A stretch of 12,730 nucleotides of DNA from CAYRAV01 sp964422365 (GCA_964422365.1 CAYRAV010000079.1:1-12730), one strand, 5' to 3'. Positions 1 through 6,565 are shown, counted from the stretch's first letter. Program-made: numbers and translations. Notes: generated by a model not told the origin, from the letters alone.

Positions 1-873
1 TATTTCCAGATCGTCTGTTTCGACTGGGTTCGGAGTATCTGTGACAGTTGGCTCTGTTTCCAGATCATTTTCTTCTGGAATATTTCCAGTATAAGTACTA
101 TTGAGCACAATTGGATTGGCTGTATCTATAGTATCGTTGTATTCCTGCTCGTATTTGTCTGAGGACTCTTCTGTATAATTTACTTTTAGCTGGTAGTCAG
201 TTATATCAGCATACAAACAACCATCAATAGGACCGAAGTTATTTTCATCACCGCTAACACATATATAGTAAGTTCCCGCTGGTAAACGATATCTTTTTGA
301 GTACAGGATTTTGTTTGCAGAATCTTCTTCTATTTGGGATATGACAGTAATATTTCCGTCTTCATCCTCTGAACAATAATCCTCTTGCCAGCAATTCAGA
401 TTTCCTTTATATGTGTGGTTCAGATCTATTTTATTTGCAGTATTCAAGCTATCATTCCATTCTTGTTCGAAAGAGTTGCTGCTTTTATCTGTAAAATTAA
501 TTTTTTCCAGTCCTTCACTTACTACCTTGTATGTTCCAGCTCCTAATCGAAATTTTCCTTTATAATAAATATTCCACCATGATTCATATATTTTTACTAA
601 ATTTCCATCCTCATTTTCACCATATAAATATTCTATACTGCATGTTTTCCCTTCTTTGCCTTCAAATGTTACACTACCACAAGTTGGAAGCGTAAAATAT
701 GCTTCATCTACACTATCAAATTCTTCATTCAGTTCCACATAGGGAATGTCCTCTGCCTTTACCTGCTGCATATTTTGGCAAATGGGAACAGTTCCCCCTA
801 TATTTCCCATTATCATTGCCGTTGACAATACAGCTGTCAATGTTACTTTTCCTAAAACCCCTAATTTCCTCAT
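1..873 (-). CDS. Secreted protein with PPC-like repeats, C-terminus cut by window edge
   Basis: An open frame runs from ATG at 873 to the left edge: 291 codons with no stop, so the C-terminus is missing. An AGGAGG ribosome site (885-880) sits 6 nt before the ATG. The N-terminus has a typical signal peptide: basic MRK, a hydrophobic stretch to about residue 31, and a likely signal-peptidase I cut after VKA (38-40). The mature part looks like beta-sandwich repeats. The phrase EQEWNDSLNTANKI (135-148) recurs as EQEYNDTIDTANPI (242-255), each followed by a Y-x-G-N element. This matches the opening of bacterial pre-peptidase C-terminal (PPC) domains, which are non-catalytic extracellular domains. 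An acidic, Thr/Pro-rich linker-like stretch occupies about 266-291. The gene begins 14 nt after the YARHG reading frame, so the two are probably co-transcribed. Export is well supported. The substrate or ligand is unknown, and a catalytic domain may lie beyond the window. Confidence 0.8.
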   Translation of the reverse strand, partial: MRKLGVLGKVTLTAVLSTAMIMGNIGGTVPICQNMQQVKAEDIPYVELNEEFDSVDEAYFTLPTCGSVTFEGKEGKTCSIEYLYGENEDGNLVKIYESWWNIYYKGKFRLGAGTYKVVSEGLEKINFTDKSSNSFEQEWNDSLNTANKIDLNHTYKGNLNCWQEDYCSEDEDGNITVISQIEEDSANKILYSKRYRLPAGTYYICVSGDENNFGPIDGCLYADITDYQLKVNYTEESSDKYEQEYNDTIDTANPIVLNSTYTGNIPEENDLETEPTVTDTPNPVETDDLEI

Positions 874-887
874 AAAAAACCTCCTTT

Positions 888-1316
888 TTATTCATACGAT
901 TGAATTAGTTTTACATTTGCCTTTTCATATTTATTTAACCAAGATTCTTTAAACTCATCAGCAGTATACAGCCCAGTATACCATGTCAGAGAGTTAAAGT
1001 ACTCGTTTAAATCCTCGGAATCGAAAATTCGTCCACGCCTTGCATAGATCTCGTTTCTTGCCAGACGCAGCATATCTGAGGTCATCCCTATTACATCTTC
1101 AGTAGTCAAATAGCTGCTGTCACTGTTTGAGAAAATATAATCACCCTCATTCATGGACACTTCTTCTTCCATAAACCATCCGGAAGTATCATCCATTATC
1201 CATAAATCCAGGCCATCTAAGGATGACTGTGAATAATCAGATTTATTTTTGTATTCTATATGAATCTTTTCCTGTGATTCATCCCAAGTTACATCAAAAT
1301 AATTTTTTTTTATCAT
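888..1316 (-). CDS. YARHG-domain C-terminal segment, out of frame with the upstream lipoprotein
   Basis: This frame can encode 142 residues from ATG at 1316. Residues about 68-141 form a YARHG domain. They contain RNEIYARRG (88-95; the usual His is Arg here), a following F, the YF...WY pattern at 106-113 and a closing E-x-x-N. YARHG domains are small extracellular modules at the ends of Firmicutes lipoproteins; their molecular role is not established. The ATG has no convincing ribosome site and lies inside the end of the upstream lipoprotein frame, 23 nt overlapped. Removing one A from the nine-A run at 1311-1303 would join both frames into one lipoprotein of about 394 residues. The first residues (NYFDVTWDES) read as continuation of a beta domain, not as a natural N-terminus. 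This is therefore probably the second half of a frame-broken or slippage-expressed gene. An independent short gene is less likely. Confidence 0.7.
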   Translation of the reverse strand: MIKKNYFDVTWDESQEKIHIEYKNKSDYSQSSLDGLDLWIMDDTSGWFMEEEVSMNEGDYIFSNSDSSYLTTEDVIGMTSDMLRLARNEIYARRGRIFDSEDLNEYFNSLTWYTGLYTADEFKESWLNKYEKANVKLIQSYE

Positions 1317-2073
1317 TTTCCATGTAGCAGCGAACCGTATTGATACCTACAGCTTTTGCATAACCCATTCTTTCATAACGATTAGTGGAAGTAATAATAT
1401 CAAATAGAATTTTCTTTCCTTCTACTCTAAATGAAAGACAATATCCATAAGAAGATGAATCTAATTCTGAGTAGTATGCCATATCGTCCACCAAATTCAT
1501 TGAAAACTCTTGATTGTCTGTATTTTTTTCTTCTGACACAGAGTTATCCCCATTTCCATTGATCTTGGTATCAGACTTTGTTCCTTCATTATCCTCTGTA
1601 CTTGTCCAAATGGAATCCCCATCTCCAATTTCGATATCATGACTGGATGCGTATTCTGAAAAGGCTTTATAGACCATAGCGTTTGCAATTATGGTGCTTT
1701 GTGGAACATCGTTGAAAGATAAAGCGCCTGTTTCAAAAGTATCATCATCCTCGCTAAGAATAAACTGTAATCCGGCTTTCACTTTTGCATCCTGGTAAGT
1801 GCAATAACCGGTAAATTCCACAACCTGTTCTCCGTCTTCTGATTTAAAATACTTCCAAGTAGGATTTGCAAAAAAGCTCTCAAAAGCTTGTGCATATGTA
1901 ATATCCGGAATTGTAATTGGATGCCCATTTTTTACACTTAGTACATGTTTGTCTTCTTTATCTCGGACACTTTGTACTTGATCACTGAGTTCTGCAGCCT
2001 CTGCACATCCTGTTATAGAACACGCTAATACACAGGCACCTACCACTCCTGCTAATTGAATCTTTTTTCTCAT
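1294..2073 (-). CDS. Exported lipoprotein, N-terminal portion of a YARHG lipoprotein
   Basis: The ATG at 2073 is preceded by GAAGG with about 7 nt spacing. The N-terminus is a lipoprotein signal: MRKK, a hydrophobic core, then lipobox ITGC with the lipidated Cys at residue 23, so the protein should be anchored to the outer face of the membrane. The mature part begins with a Ser/Glu/Asp-rich region. A beta-rich domain follows at about 60-140 (FFANPTWKYF, VEFTGYCTYQ, FNDVPQ), then an acidic, Asn/Ser-rich linker at about 150-190. A second domain (MAYYSELDSSSYGYCLSFRV) is cut short by a stop just after DKKKLF. The last sense codons lie in a nine-A run (1311-1303). The +1 frame continues as the YARHG segment, so this 259-residue product is probably a truncated form of a longer lipoprotein. 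It is divergent from the HTH gene. Its function is unknown. Confidence 0.8.
   Translation of the reverse strand: MRKKIQLAGVVGACVLACSITGCAEAAELSDQVQSVRDKEDKHVLSVKNGHPITIPDITYAQAFESFFANPTWKYFKSEDGEQVVEFTGYCTYQDAKVKAGLQFILSEDDDTFETGALSFNDVPQSTIIANAMVYKAFSEYASSHDIEIGDGDSIWTSTEDNEGTKSDTKINGNGDNSVSEEKNTDNQEFSMNLVDDMAYYSELDSSSYGYCLSFRVEGKKILFDIITSTNRYERMGYAKAVGINTVRCYMENDKKKLF
1303..1311 (-). repeat. Nine-A homopolymer at the lipoprotein/YARHG frame junction
   Basis: On the coding (minus) strand, nine consecutive A residues follow GAT in the lipoprotein frame. That frame reads GAT AAA AAA AAA TTA TTT TGA and stops. With eight A it would read GAT AAA AAA AAT TAT and continue into the YARHG segment. 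Such runs mutate easily and can cause polymerase slippage or phase variation. They are also a common place for sequencing error. Confidence 0.85.
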
Positions 2074-2115
2074 ATTCTATCCTTCGTTTTCCATAAAAAA
2101 TATTTTAGCTTTTCA

Positions 2116-2442
2116 ATGCTGTTGGAATTTTTAAGTAACTTATGCAAACAAAGGAGTTTTTCACCGGCACAATGCATAAAACGATCCGGATTAGATCGTA
2201 CCTATGCTTATCAGATTTTTTCCGGTACAAAACGTCCTGCCAGAGATAAAGTACTTGCACTATGTTTTGGATTATCGTTATCTTTAGATGAAATGCAAAG
2301 TTTACTAAAGACTACAGGATACCCTATCCTTTATGCCAAAAATAAACGGGATAGTGTAATTATTTTTGCTGTACAAAGAGGGTATTCCATAATAGAGGTT
2401 AATGGATTGTTATATGAAATGGGAATGGAATTAGTAGAATAA
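2116..2442 (+). CDS. Small XRE-like helix-turn-helix protein, start uncertain
   Basis: From ATG at 2116 the frame encodes 108 residues. Residues about 1-60 look like a lambda-repressor/XRE-type HTH: a first helix (LLEFLSNLCKQ), then KRSGLDRTYAYQIFSG with the turn and recognition helix, then KRPARDKVLALCFGL. The C-terminal half (LLKTTGYPILYAKNKRDSVI, VNGLLYEMG) matches a recurring type of small Clostridia HTH protein, which I recognise by pattern without a specific name. It is presumably a cytoplasmic DNA-binding protein. It is divergent from the lipoprotein genes with only 42 bp between the ATGs. No good Shine-Dalgarno precedes ATG 2116. The frame is open upstream to a TTG at 2056, inside the lipoprotein signal-peptide region and also without a ribosome site. 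The family often has a slightly longer N-terminus, so the 5' end may be eroded. A regulatory link to the adjacent exported proteins is a guess. Confidence 0.65.
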   Translation: MLLEFLSNLCKQRSFSPAQCIKRSGLDRTYAYQIFSGTKRPARDKVLALCFGLSLSLDEMQSLLKTTGYPILYAKNKRDSVIIFAVQRGYSIIEVNGLLYEMGMELVE

Positions 2443-2527
2443 AGATTCTGCTTGATATAACGCACTTCCTACTCTATAAAATGATTGCGTAATAATGCCC
2501 TTAGTGAATAGTTTCTTATAAAACCTC

Positions 2528-2573
2528 CATGCATCTTAGAGCACCACCATAAATGAAAGTTATGAGATGCATG
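2528..2573. repeat. Inverted repeat in the 2443-2807 intergenic region
   Basis: CATGCATCTTA (2528-2538) pairs with TGAGATGCATG (2563-2573), giving an 11-bp stem with one G-U pair and a 24-nt loop. Further CC/GG pairing is possible after a small bulge. No T-run follows, so it is not a standard intrinsic terminator. Apart from this repeat and the terminator at 2694-2730, I see no gene or clear promoter in 2443-2807. Confidence 0.5.
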
Positions 2574-2693
2574 CTGGAATACCCGAATTCAGCTTTTTGC
2601 TAAAGTAAAAAAGGTACTTTCATAGAAACATATTGTACAATCATTTAACAGAAAAGAAATTTCTCATAGGCATCCTTGTCTATAGTTCAGCAT

Positions 2694-2730
2694 AAAAAAG
2701 AACCTGCCTATAAGGAACAGATTCTTTTTT
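2694..2730. terminator. Bidirectional intrinsic terminator between converging genes
   Basis: AAAAAAGAA (2694-2702) pairs with TTCTTTTTT (2722-2730). CTG/CAG and CCT/AGG pairs extend the stem towards a small ATA loop. The A-run on one side and T-run on the other let it work in both directions. It lies between the end of the plus-strand HTH gene and the end of the minus-strand VWA gene, where a shared terminator is expected. Confidence 0.75.
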
Positions 2731-2807
2731 GATTTTATAATGTTGGGCACATATAGCAGCTATGATTATGCCGGCTTCTTGCTATGAGTATTAATAGTAC
2801 GGATATC

Positions 2808-4694
2808 CTATTCTTTAAAATAAAATACATCTCCTCTTGCCTGGAAGGGAAGTCTGTTTCCATATGGTATCAAAAATGCATGATCATGCCTGACATGCAG
2901 ATTTTCTTCAATGTATCCATCTGTAATAATCAAAATTGGGCCGTTTTTAGGAAAGTCTTGTGCCCGTTCTAACAAGTCGATTCCCGGTTGTAAAATTGTA
3001 CCGCCTCGCCCCTGTACTGTAACCCGTCCTGCAATTTCCTCTGGTGCAAGATAGCCGGCATCATATGCCTGTGCATCGCAGAAAACAACTCTGGCAAAGG
3101 GAACTTCTTTAGAAGCAGCATAACTGGCAATAGAGCCAAGTGCCATCCCAAGTTGTTTCGCAGACATAGAAGCAGAGGTATCTATTACGACACCGAAGGT
3201 TCTGCTGTCTGTAGCGATTTCTCCCTGTACATATCGTGGACGTGGAATATCAGGTGTTGCACCTTGTCTGCGGCTTGGTCTGGCATAGGTGCGGTGCTTT
3301 TCTAAAGGGGAAAAGAAACAGTCAAACCATTTGGCAAGTTTTACATCCCATGGAATAGGAGGCATGGCAAGAGCACGAATTTCTTCTAATAATCCGGCAG
3401 GAATGAAGCCTCTGTCATGTTCTGTATGATATTCCAGTCCCTGCATCAGAGCATTTTTACAAAAATCATCTAATTTAGTATGGGAATGTCTATTGTGAAA
3501 TGCAGTAGAGTCTGTTCCAATCACATCGCCTTGTCCATAACCTCGAAATGTATCCATTTTTGCATATTTGCGCAAGTTTGACTGTATCATATCATAGATG
3601 GTTTCTGCGGACAATCCTTTCAGTTTTTCATCGTATAAAAGTCCGTCTGAAGGCATTGTTCCTATCTGCATTTCCTGCAGCCATCCATTGATGACAAAGT
3701 CACAAGCGATATTCCACAGATAATGGTCACGTCCCTGACAGCGTTGGTGATGCAAAAGTCCTGCATGTAAATATTCGTGGGCAAGAACAAATTTCCATTC
3801 TTCTATGTAAAAGCTGGCAGCAGGATTGATGTAAATCTCACCAACAGCAGCATCCACAGCAGCAATCCGTATCTCATTTTTCTGGCAGTAGTAAGAGTCC
3901 TCTATTATTTTGAAGGAGGAAGCAAGACCTCCTAAGAGCGGGTAGTGGTCAATAAACCATCTGGCTGCTTTGGCTGGTTCTGTATCAGAGCACCGGTTTC
4001 TGTCATGTCCGCCTGCATCACTGACTGCGTCAGTAACAGATTCTGCCAATGCATAAGCGAAACGTGCAGCATATTTGTTATATTGATTATTATCTATATT
4101 GTAAGTAACTGGTTTTTCCAGTCCTTCCATATCCATACGGTATGTAGCAGCTGTACTGTATTTTTGATTATCTTCAGAAACATTATGCTCTACTAAATAT
4201 TCATAGATTTTCAGTTCATCTGTGAGACTTCCCTCAAAAGAAGTCACTGAATCAAGGCAGAGTGATTTTCCAAATTTGATATCTGATAAAAACTTTGCAA
4301 TATAAATATCACAGGCAGCGTTCCATAAATGAATATTACAGGAAACCTTTTTTTCGACAGTTCCATCTGGTTTTGTTTTCTCATATCCTGGCATTTTCGC
4401 AGCATCAAAATGTCCAAAGGCAAGATGAAGCTGGCAGTGTGCAATTGCATATGCCCATTCTCCCGGAGTAAGATAGGTATCCTTATTTACAGAAATGCTG
4501 CCATTACTGTTTACGATAGCTGCAATATTTTTTCCCATATATTTATTGGTGCTATAAATGAGATTGCCATATAAGCGGGAGAAAATGGGGTGACAGTTTA
4601 CAATTGCTATACCCTTTTCTAAATTTTCTTCAGAAAGTTTCAATTTTTGTTTTGGGTTATTATTATTTTTTTTGTTTGCCACAGCAACTTTCAC
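2808..4694 (-). CDS. DUF2201-type VWA protein with two metallopeptidase-like domains
   Basis: This protein has 628 residues and a GTG start; the GTGA overlap with the ATPase stop shows translational coupling. Two related metallopeptidase-like segments are visible. The first, at about 75-135, has AHCQLHLAFGH (85-95) and LWNAACDIY. The second, at about 290-340, has a full zinc motif HEYLH (306-310), a further HH at 315-316, and LWNIACDFV. This arrangement fits the putative metallopeptidase/VWA-like family DUF2201. The C-terminus, about 500-628, is a von Willebrand A-type domain with MIDAS motif DTSAS (505-509), a GRGGT loop (562-566) and ITDG (590-593). No signal peptide is seen, so it should be cytoplasmic. 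VWA proteins of this class work with a neighbouring MoxR ATPase in metal-dependent remodelling or maturation of targets. The target is not deducible. The first zinc motif lacks the catalytic Glu (Gln-free position is Cys87), so only the second could be a protease. Confidence 0.85.
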   Translation of the reverse strand: MKVAVANKKNNNNPKQKLKLSEENLEKGIAIVNCHPIFSRLYGNLIYSTNKYMGKNIAAIVNSNGSISVNKDTYLTPGEWAYAIAHCQLHLAFGHFDAAKMPGYEKTKPDGTVEKKVSCNIHLWNAACDIYIAKFLSDIKFGKSLCLDSVTSFEGSLTDELKIYEYLVEHNVSEDNQKYSTAATYRMDMEGLEKPVTYNIDNNQYNKYAARFAYALAESVTDAVSDAGGHDRNRCSDTEPAKAARWFIDHYPLLGGLASSFKIIEDSYYCQKNEIRIAAVDAAVGEIYINPAASFYIEEWKFVLAHEYLHAGLLHHQRCQGRDHYLWNIACDFVINGWLQEMQIGTMPSDGLLYDEKLKGLSAETIYDMIQSNLRKYAKMDTFRGYGQGDVIGTDSTAFHNRHSHTKLDDFCKNALMQGLEYHTEHDRGFIPAGLLEEIRALAMPPIPWDVKLAKWFDCFFSPLEKHRTYARPSRRQGATPDIPRPRYVQGEIATDSRTFGVVIDTSASMSAKQLGMALGSIASYAASKEVPFARVVFCDAQAYDAGYLAPEEIAGRVTVQGRGGTILQPGIDLLERAQDFPKNGPILIITDGYIEENLHVRHDHAFLIPYGNRLPFQARGDVFYFKE

Positions 4695-5764
4695 CTGCCT
4701 TTCTGAAATCCGGCTGCCAGACGGGGAAGGTCACGGACAATCTCCATCATGAACCAGTCAGGCAGTACATTGCCTTCCTCCGCAGAAACAACCATCTGTG
4801 CAATTTCGTAGTTTATAACCGACAAATCACGAATCAAGGCCTTAGCACGGTGGGTAAAATACATGGCATCTTTGTTTATGTTCTGTTTGTTTTTTGGAAG
4901 TTCATGTAAGAGTTGTGCACGGAAAGATTGTGCAAGAAAATAAAGTACATCACGTTCTTCCGGTTTAGACGGCCATTTTGCATTGCCTTTGATAATGTCA
5001 CTGAGCAGGTGGGAGTTTTTCATCTGTTTGGTATAAGCAAGAAACATTCCAGCATGGGAGGCGGAAATACAGCCATATGTAAGCATACGAAGATATTCTT
5101 CTGATAATTCCTTTGTACCAGCACCTGATTCTTTTAAGGCATCGCTTAACATATGCCAAGAGCGGGGAGTAGAATAAGGTTCTTCTGTTTTTGGCGGTTC
5201 AGAAAATAAATGATCTGGTCTCTGGTTAATATAGTCTGTGATCCAGGAATGGATGCCTGACTCATAAGCCCATGTAAGCCATTGTTTAGAATCTGCTTTT
5301 AATTGTACATGAAACATGCGGTTAATCAGGGCAGAAGACATTGTTTTTACAATAGCACCATCCTGAGAACGGTTTCCGGCACCGATAACAATACTGCCTT
5401 CCGGGAGATAGTATTCTCCGATTCTTCTTTCGTGAATAAGGCTGTAAAATGCTTTTTGTACTTCCTGTGAGCATGCATTCAGTTCGTCAAGAAATAAAAC
5501 ATAAGGTTCTTTTCTTGCAATCATTTTTGGAGGGAGAAATTCGGAAGTTTCTCCTTTGATTTGAGGAATTCCAATAATATCTTCCGGTGCAAGCTGGCTT
5601 CCAAGAAGTGAGACACATGGAAGACCAACTTCCTCGGAAAATTTTTCTACTAGTGCAGATTTTCCGATTCCTGGTGCACCCCAGATAAATACAGGACGTA
5701 CTGGTGCTACATTTAATAAAATTTCTAATAAATCATCTTGAGTTACATTTATAGGTAAATTCAT
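4691..5764 (-). CDS. MoxR-type AAA+ ATPase
   Basis: This 357-residue AAA+ ATPase has Walker A GAPGIGKS (29-36), Walker B LFLDEL (90-95, Asp93/Glu94), a sensor-1 Asn at 131 in GAGNR, a likely arginine finger at R149 (INRM) and a sensor-2-like STPRSW with R201. MoxR-family ATPases use ATP hydrolysis to remodel or activate partner complexes and are usually encoded beside a VWA protein, as here. The C-terminal third is a helical lid with no other recognised domain. The ATG at 5764 overlaps the stop of the Cys-rich gene (ATGA), preceded by AAGGA at about 7 nt. The stop overlaps the VWA start by 4 nt. Strict overlap of three genes implies stoichiometric co-expression. It is soluble, with no membrane segments. 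The client is unknown. Confidence 0.92.
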   Translation of the reverse strand: MNLPINVTQDDLLEILLNVAPVRPVFIWGAPGIGKSALVEKFSEEVGLPCVSLLGSQLAPEDIIGIPQIKGETSEFLPPKMIARKEPYVLFLDELNACSQEVQKAFYSLIHERRIGEYYLPEGSIVIGAGNRSQDGAIVKTMSSALINRMFHVQLKADSKQWLTWAYESGIHSWITDYINQRPDHLFSEPPKTEEPYSTPRSWHMLSDALKESGAGTKELSEEYLRMLTYGCISASHAGMFLAYTKQMKNSHLLSDIIKGNAKWPSKPEERDVLYFLAQSFRAQLLHELPKNKQNINKDAMYFTHRAKALIRDLSVINYEIAQMVVSAEEGNVLPDWFMMEIVRDLPRLAAGFQKGR

Positions 5765-5946
5765 ACATATTCCTTCTTTCGTATTTTTTCATTATATAGT
5801 TTCTTTTTGTTAATGTGATGTACCTTTGCACGAGGGTAATATTTATTACAATGCTGGCAATAGCCATTGTGACAGGCTTTTCTGCCTTTTTTACATTCCC
5901 CTAATGCAATATAAAATTTACAGGGTATTTCTTTGTATTTAGCCAT
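5761..5946 (-). CDS. 61-residue Cys-rich protein, first gene of the MoxR/VWA operon
   Basis: This small basic protein has Cys at 9, 18, 25, 30 and 33. The spacing C-x8-C-x6-C-x4-C-x2-C, with His at 26, 32, 43 and 44, suggests a zinc-binding knuckle of the CCCH or treble-clef kind. The second half is Lys-rich (HHINKKKLYNEKIRKK) and could bind nucleic acid or acidic protein. The ATG at 5946 has AAAGGA about 7 nt upstream. The stop overlaps the ATPase start as ATGA, so it is translationally coupled. I recognise this as a recurring partner in front of such ATPase/VWA pairs in Clostridia, but I know no characterised function. Candidate roles are adaptor, metal carrier or substrate of the ATPase/VWA machine; these are inferences from position only. 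Confidence 0.8.
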   Translation of the reverse strand: MAKYKEIPCKFYIALGECKKGRKACHNGYCQHCNKYYPRAKVHHINKKKLYNEKIRKKEYV

Positions 5947-5968
5947 GATTTTCCTTTCTTTTAGAGAG

Positions 5969-6040
5969 GTACTTTTTCAACATGTGCTGGCTGAACTGTT
6001 ATGTTTTTACAGCTATTTAAAAAAGAGCACAAAAAAGTAC
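5969..6040 (-). promoter_or_regulatory. Hairpin in the leader directly before the Cys-rich gene
   Basis: On the transcribed minus strand, GTACTTTTT (6040-6032) pairs with AAAAAGTAC (5977-5969), and TGTGCT pairs with AGCACA inside it across a 5-nt bulge. An inner CTGT/ACAG stem-loop lies near the top. The structure ends roughly 10 nt upstream of the ribosome site of the 61-residue gene, so it could influence translation or transcription into the operon. There is no T-run after it, so it is not a terminator in the sense direction. Confidence 0.45.
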
Positions 6041-6126
6041 TTCAAGAAATAAGAGATACTGGTGTTTTGTCATGAATATGCATGAAATTAAGATGGTATT
6101 AGAATCATATATTAACTTAACACATT

Positions 6127-6288
6127 ACTAAGGAACTATTAAGGAATAACTTTTCATATTGCTTGTCTTTTTTCTGATATCACCACTCAAAAATCAGTTA
6201 CATAGTCTGTTATGCGCCTGATTTTGAGCAATATTCTCATAGAAAAATCCTGTGCACTATTTAAAAGTTATTTTTTGAGTTCCTAAGG
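6127..6288. repeat. Long imperfect inverted repeat (about 160 nt hairpin)
   Basis: The arms are collinear around a centre near 6207. ACTAAGGAACT (6127-6137) pairs 9/11 with 6278-6288. AATAACTTTT (6145-6154) pairs perfectly with 6263-6272. TTTTTCT (6169-6175) pairs with 6241-6247. CTCAAAAATCAG (6186-6197) pairs with CTGATTTTGAG (6218-6228) with one bulged A. The constant centre across four blocks makes chance unlikely. It could be a structured RNA within the leader of the minus-strand operon, an independent small RNA, or a MITE-like palindrome. No target-site duplication is visible. It overlaps the 3' end of the 29-codon ORF. Confidence 0.6.
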
Positions 6289-6350
6289 ACAACCAGACCT
6301 CTATAGTAAATTGCTGCGTTGTTTGTGGTAAATAAATATTGTTTTGTCAT
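6261..6350 (-). CDS. 29-residue small ORF with strong ribosome site in the operon leader
   Basis: ATG at 6350 is preceded by AGGAGG (6362-6357) at 6 nt, one of the best ribosome sites in the window. The peptide begins MTKQYLFTTNNAAIYYRG, continues with LVVLRNSKNNF and ends at TAA 6263-6261. It is mildly basic, has no signal peptide, membrane span or Cys, and matches no family I know. A near-consensus promoter lies 73 nt upstream on the same strand. The last 10 codons lie in the outer arm of the long inverted repeat, so ribosomes translating it could change the folding of that hairpin. It may be a leader peptide that controls the Cys-rich/MoxR/VWA operon, or a stand-alone small protein. The combination of promoter and ribosome site is what supports it; length alone would not. 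Confidence 0.5.
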   Translation of the reverse strand: MTKQYLFTTNNAAIYYRGLVVLRNSKNNF

Positions 6351-6422
6351 AATTGTCCTCCTTTCTGTGCTTCGTTGACGGTTTCAATAAAATGTGTAAC
6401 AAACAATTTTCAAACACACTTT

Positions 6423-6451
6423 AGTATATCAGTTCAATTTTGGATTGTCAA
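6423..6451 (-). promoter_or_regulatory. Sigma-A-type promoter for the minus-strand leader
   Basis: On the minus strand, TTGACA (6451-6446) is a perfect -35. After exactly 17 nt comes TATACT (6428-6423), 5/6 of the -10 consensus. Transcription should start near 6416. It reads through the 29-codon ORF and, with no clear terminator seen before 5946, probably into the Cys-rich/MoxR/VWA operon. Confidence 0.75.
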
Positions 6452-6481
6452 ATATTTAAAAAATTGATTAGGAAAAAGGTA

Positions 6482-6511
6482 TTGACAAAGAAAATAAGTG
6501 TAGTATATAAA
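6482..6511 (+). promoter_or_regulatory. Sigma-A-type promoter for the LysR gene
   Basis: TTGACA (6482-6487) is followed by TATATA (6504-6509, 16 nt) or TATAAA (6506-6511, 18 nt). It is back to back with the minus-strand promoter; the two -35 boxes are about 30 bp apart. Transcription would start near 6518, leaving an 85-nt leader before the LysR gene. Confidence 0.7.
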
Positions 6512-6548
6512 ATTCTATGGACACTTCAATTTTATTACGGTTTTGTAT

Positions 6549-6565
6549 GATAGGATGGTTACTAT
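6549..6565 (+). promoter_or_regulatory. Possible LysR-type operator in the regulator's own leader
   Basis: ATAG (6550-6553) and CTAT (6562-6565) form a dyad with an 8-nt spacer, like LysR-type binding sites. The 17-mer starting GATAGGA matches 13 of 17 positions, without gaps, with 7581-7597 in the promoter region of the controlled enzyme genes. Autoregulation would be normal for this family. This is a weak call based on two sites. Confidence 0.3.

Noticed and set aside
3945..4196. Plus-strand frame of 83 codons inside the VWA gene
   Set aside because: Antisense shadow of a clear coding region with no ribosome site.
6072..6131. Plus-strand mini-ORF beginning MNMHEIKMVLESY
   Set aside because: About 19 codons, poor ribosome site and no promoter in the right place; cannot be separated from chance.
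6127..6288. 6S RNA interpretation of the long hairpin
   Set aside because: The size and internal loops are suggestive, but no promoter fits its 5' end well and no recognisable 6S consensus was seen.
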